A stretch of DNA of 62,000 nt from assembly GCF_964340395.1 (NCBI RefSeq), contig NC_135562.1, positions 3,817,634-3,879,633 on the forward strand, written 5' to 3'. Below the pieces are notes generated by a model. That model was given only the letters and a program-made list of their open reading frames with translations. It searched no databases and was not told the origin of the DNA. Origin of the DNA: Glandiceps talaboti (lineage: Eukaryota; Hemichordata; Enteropneusta; Spengelidae). This document shows, one piece after another, positions 59,888 to 62,000 of the stretch; positions within the stretch are counted from its first letter, which is position 1; the number at the start of each line of letters is the position of its first letter. The position numbers were made by a program, and so were the translations under genes.

Positions 59888-60110
59888 TGCGTTAGCTGGA
59901 GGTACTTCTGCAGTACTACTATGTATCTATATTTTGCACTATTTAGTAGGTGTTACTGAACAATGCATTCAGTGGCTAATGACACCACACGGCATGGCGG
60001 CGCCCTTGCTAAATGATCTTGAAGACTTGATTGGTAGATGTAGTACAACGACGTAGGTGGGCCATGATTCTTGATGAATTTACCACCTTGGACACGCCAG
60101 TAGCATACTA
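59888..60110 (-). promoter_or_regulatory. Receptor 5'UTR and probable promoter region
   Basis: The DNA directly upstream of the receptor ATG on the minus strand includes a locally GC-richer segment (59991-60010). No TATA box or start site could be fixed. The ATG at 59887 was chosen because it starts a signal peptide that leads straight into the flytrap domain. Confidence 0.35.
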
Positions 60111-60432
60111 ATGTGTACAAAACAAGCAAACACTGATTACTGATAAGTCTGCTACTTCGCAAGCTGGGTGTAAAAATATTTGTGTTAATTCTTCAGAATT
60201 AACCTTTTCCAGAAAATACACTCTGCTTCTAAATTTGTAATGTAATAGTAGCGTCTCAAATTGACACTCAAATCTAAACTCTGCACACACGTACAGATGT
60301 AGCCCTGTTAATTTTAATCTTTGTTGCTTAAATATGGCTTTTGTGGGTCTCGATTAAGAGTGATTACAATTAATCAACCCGACAAAAGCAACACTGGGAA
60401 TTTTACAATTAAAATACTTTTATTAGACTTAA

Positions 60433-60760
60433 GCTAAGGCCTAAAAAATAAGTGTGTGGTTCCGGTTACCCGACCCCACCTAGCTTCACTGCCAACCCAA
60501 AACTTGTTTTACGTATCGAAAAAAACCCCAATAAAATCGCAAAAATTGTGAAGTCTCACGAAAATAATGAATGTGGAAAAAGACACCCTAATAATGTTCT
60601 TCCAATCTGTAATGGCTTTACATCTGATAGGATGAAATAAACAACACAGAGGCCATTTGGAAAACATTGCAAAACTTGAACTAGACATTAATACAGAAAA
60701 GAAAATATAATAAAATAATATAAAATATCTACTTACCCCACCTATTCTAAAATTGAGCGT
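60433..60760 (+). repeat. Dispersed repeat family A, second plus-strand copy
   Basis: Contains AAGGCCTAAAAAATAAG, GGTTACCCGACCCCACCTAG, AATTGTGAAGTCTCACG, and one diverged 52-bp unit with CTGTAATGGCTTTACATCTG. It continues to ACTTACCCCACCTATTCTAA, matching the end of the copy at 24957-25390. Confidence 0.78.
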
Positions 60761-61125
60761 GAGCGTGAGCGGCCTGGAGTTGGGATGGGGTGGGTTGGTG
60801 GATTTTTCCATCGAGCCGACAAAAGTCTCTGACACCCCACACCCCCTTCTCTGTTAATACCAAAACAGGTTGAATCTCATTACTTATTGTGGACAAGCCA
60901 TGACGCCCTCCCCTCCTCCCCCTTTTTTTATCGTTACTCAGTCATCGAATATTAGAGGGGTTTGATATTTAAGGTCATTGTTGATTGAAGAAATTATATT
61001 TTGTGGTTTGTGCTACGAAGAGCTCAAGTCCTAATTGAATGAACCGTTTTTATATCTGTATAGCATCATAGTACGTTTTTTTTATTTAGAAGAATACTAA
61101 AGAAACATCAATACCAACAATACGT
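60761..61125. other. Stretch with nothing recognised
   Basis: Pyrimidine- and purine-rich segments, no coding exon or repeat recognised. Confidence 0.4.
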
Positions 61126-61365
61126 TTATTTGTCGCAGTTAGACTTAACACATAATGGAATTACCCTGTATGGCTCATTGATTACGACAATGGCTCTCTC
61201 TGGCTTTTCTGTTTGAGAAAAGTGAATACAATTTAAAGCGACGAGCCCATCCATTGTCCTACTGAAACCCACAACATTGAAATGAACGTACGTTACACTT
61301 GAGAAATCAAGCAGAATGACAAATGAAATGCTAAGATTCGTTTGTAGTGTCAGGATTACAAACCA
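61126..61365 (-). other. Possible terminal exon, unknown gene
   Basis: An 80-codon open frame follows an AATAG acceptor-like site and ends in TAA at 61126-61128. It lacks an early ATG, so it would have to be an internal-to-terminal exon. The end reads SQTEKPERAIVVINEPYRVI and is protein-like in composition, but there is no family match and only a weak pyrimidine tract. It may be chance. Confidence 0.2.
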
Positions 61366-61901
61366 CTATTCTTCATCAACGACACCAGTGGATCAATTGT
61401 TCGTAAGGTATGCCATGACTGCAGATTCATTACAATGTAGACCAAATGATTTTTTGCACAGAGGAGTTAGACAAAACGTGTAATAAAGGGGCAAGAGGTT
61501 GAAAACCTTTACGGTAAATGAGTGTGTGACAATTTCTCCCACTCAATCAACATTTAATTTCAACGTCCCTACATTCTGTTTATTAAAGTGACGACTCCAT
61601 ATATGTTGTATTTTTATATACTTTATTACGAGAGATATATTCAAGATATTTATCTTAAACACATCACTTGGAATAAAATATATAACATTGAAACACACTA
61701 ACTACAGGGAGACGAAAATTAGTTGTCATGCAACTATGAATGCATGTTTAACCACTTCAGTCGTTCAGAGGTAGATATAGTATGGTAACAAGAATATAAT
61801 GTTCTTTCTCATTCGACCACAGTCATGAAAAGGGGAAAAGAAAGACAAGCAAAAAAAATCGAAAGAATTGTCAGAGTTACGCCATTCCATTACATAACTG
61901 C

Positions 61902-61904
<3 letters not shown>

Positions 61905-61940
<36 letters not shown>

Positions 61941-62000
61941 TATGTGTGTGTATGTATGTATGTATGTATGTATGTATGTATGTATGTATGTATGTATGTA
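61905..62000. repeat. (GT)n/(GTAT)n microsatellite at window end
   Basis: A GT block passes into GTAT units and runs off the window. Confidence 0.95.

Overview
This window is nuclear DNA of an animal, most likely a marine invertebrate. The genes are split by GT-AG introns of about 0.1-6.5 kb, intergenic DNA is AT-rich, and microsatellites, fold-back transposons, a tRNA-type SINE and LINE remnants are abundant. The gene set (ninjurin, CBR4, choline dehydrogenase, class C GPCR, galactose sulfotransferase) would suit a hemichordate, cephalochordate or echinoderm, but the sequence does not settle which. There are no operons, CRISPR arrays or bacterial features.

Layout. (1) 1009-1987 (-): last coding exon of a galactose-3-O-sulfotransferase-like Golgi enzyme; its first exon was not found. 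(2) 4956-9957 (-): a complete four-coding-exon ninjurin gene (210 aa), with a 5'UTR exon near 10647. (3) 15966-19444 (-): a complete five-exon CBR4-type mitochondrial ketoacyl/carbonyl reductase (242 aa). (4) 21262-32619 (+): a four-exon gene whose single reading frame joins a complete HAD-type phosphatase to a complete choline dehydrogenase (907 or 940 aa depending on the start). (5) 38604-59887 (-): a complete 17-exon GABA-B-type class C GPCR (836 aa). I joined the exons by hand from splice consensus and reading phase; all phases close exactly and give stop-free frames in genes 2 to 5.

How the genes relate. CBR4 and the HAD-choline dehydrogenase gene diverge from a roughly 1.8 kb spacer that holds an NRF-1-like motif and a perfect 34-bp palindrome. 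Both products are expected in mitochondria. The fusion enzyme is the most interesting item. A HAD phosphatase attached to the enzyme that oxidises choline suggests a phosphorylated choline precursor being converted toward glycine betaine, a common osmolyte of marine animals. That substrate is a hypothesis only.

The rest is mostly repeat-derived: three fold-back or long-TIR elements (two with TA and one with TTAA target sites), several dispersed repeat families present in two to four copies, minisatellites with 24-, 50- and 52-bp periods, and more than twenty microsatellite tracts. One (TC)n tract forms the polypyrimidine tract of a receptor splice site.
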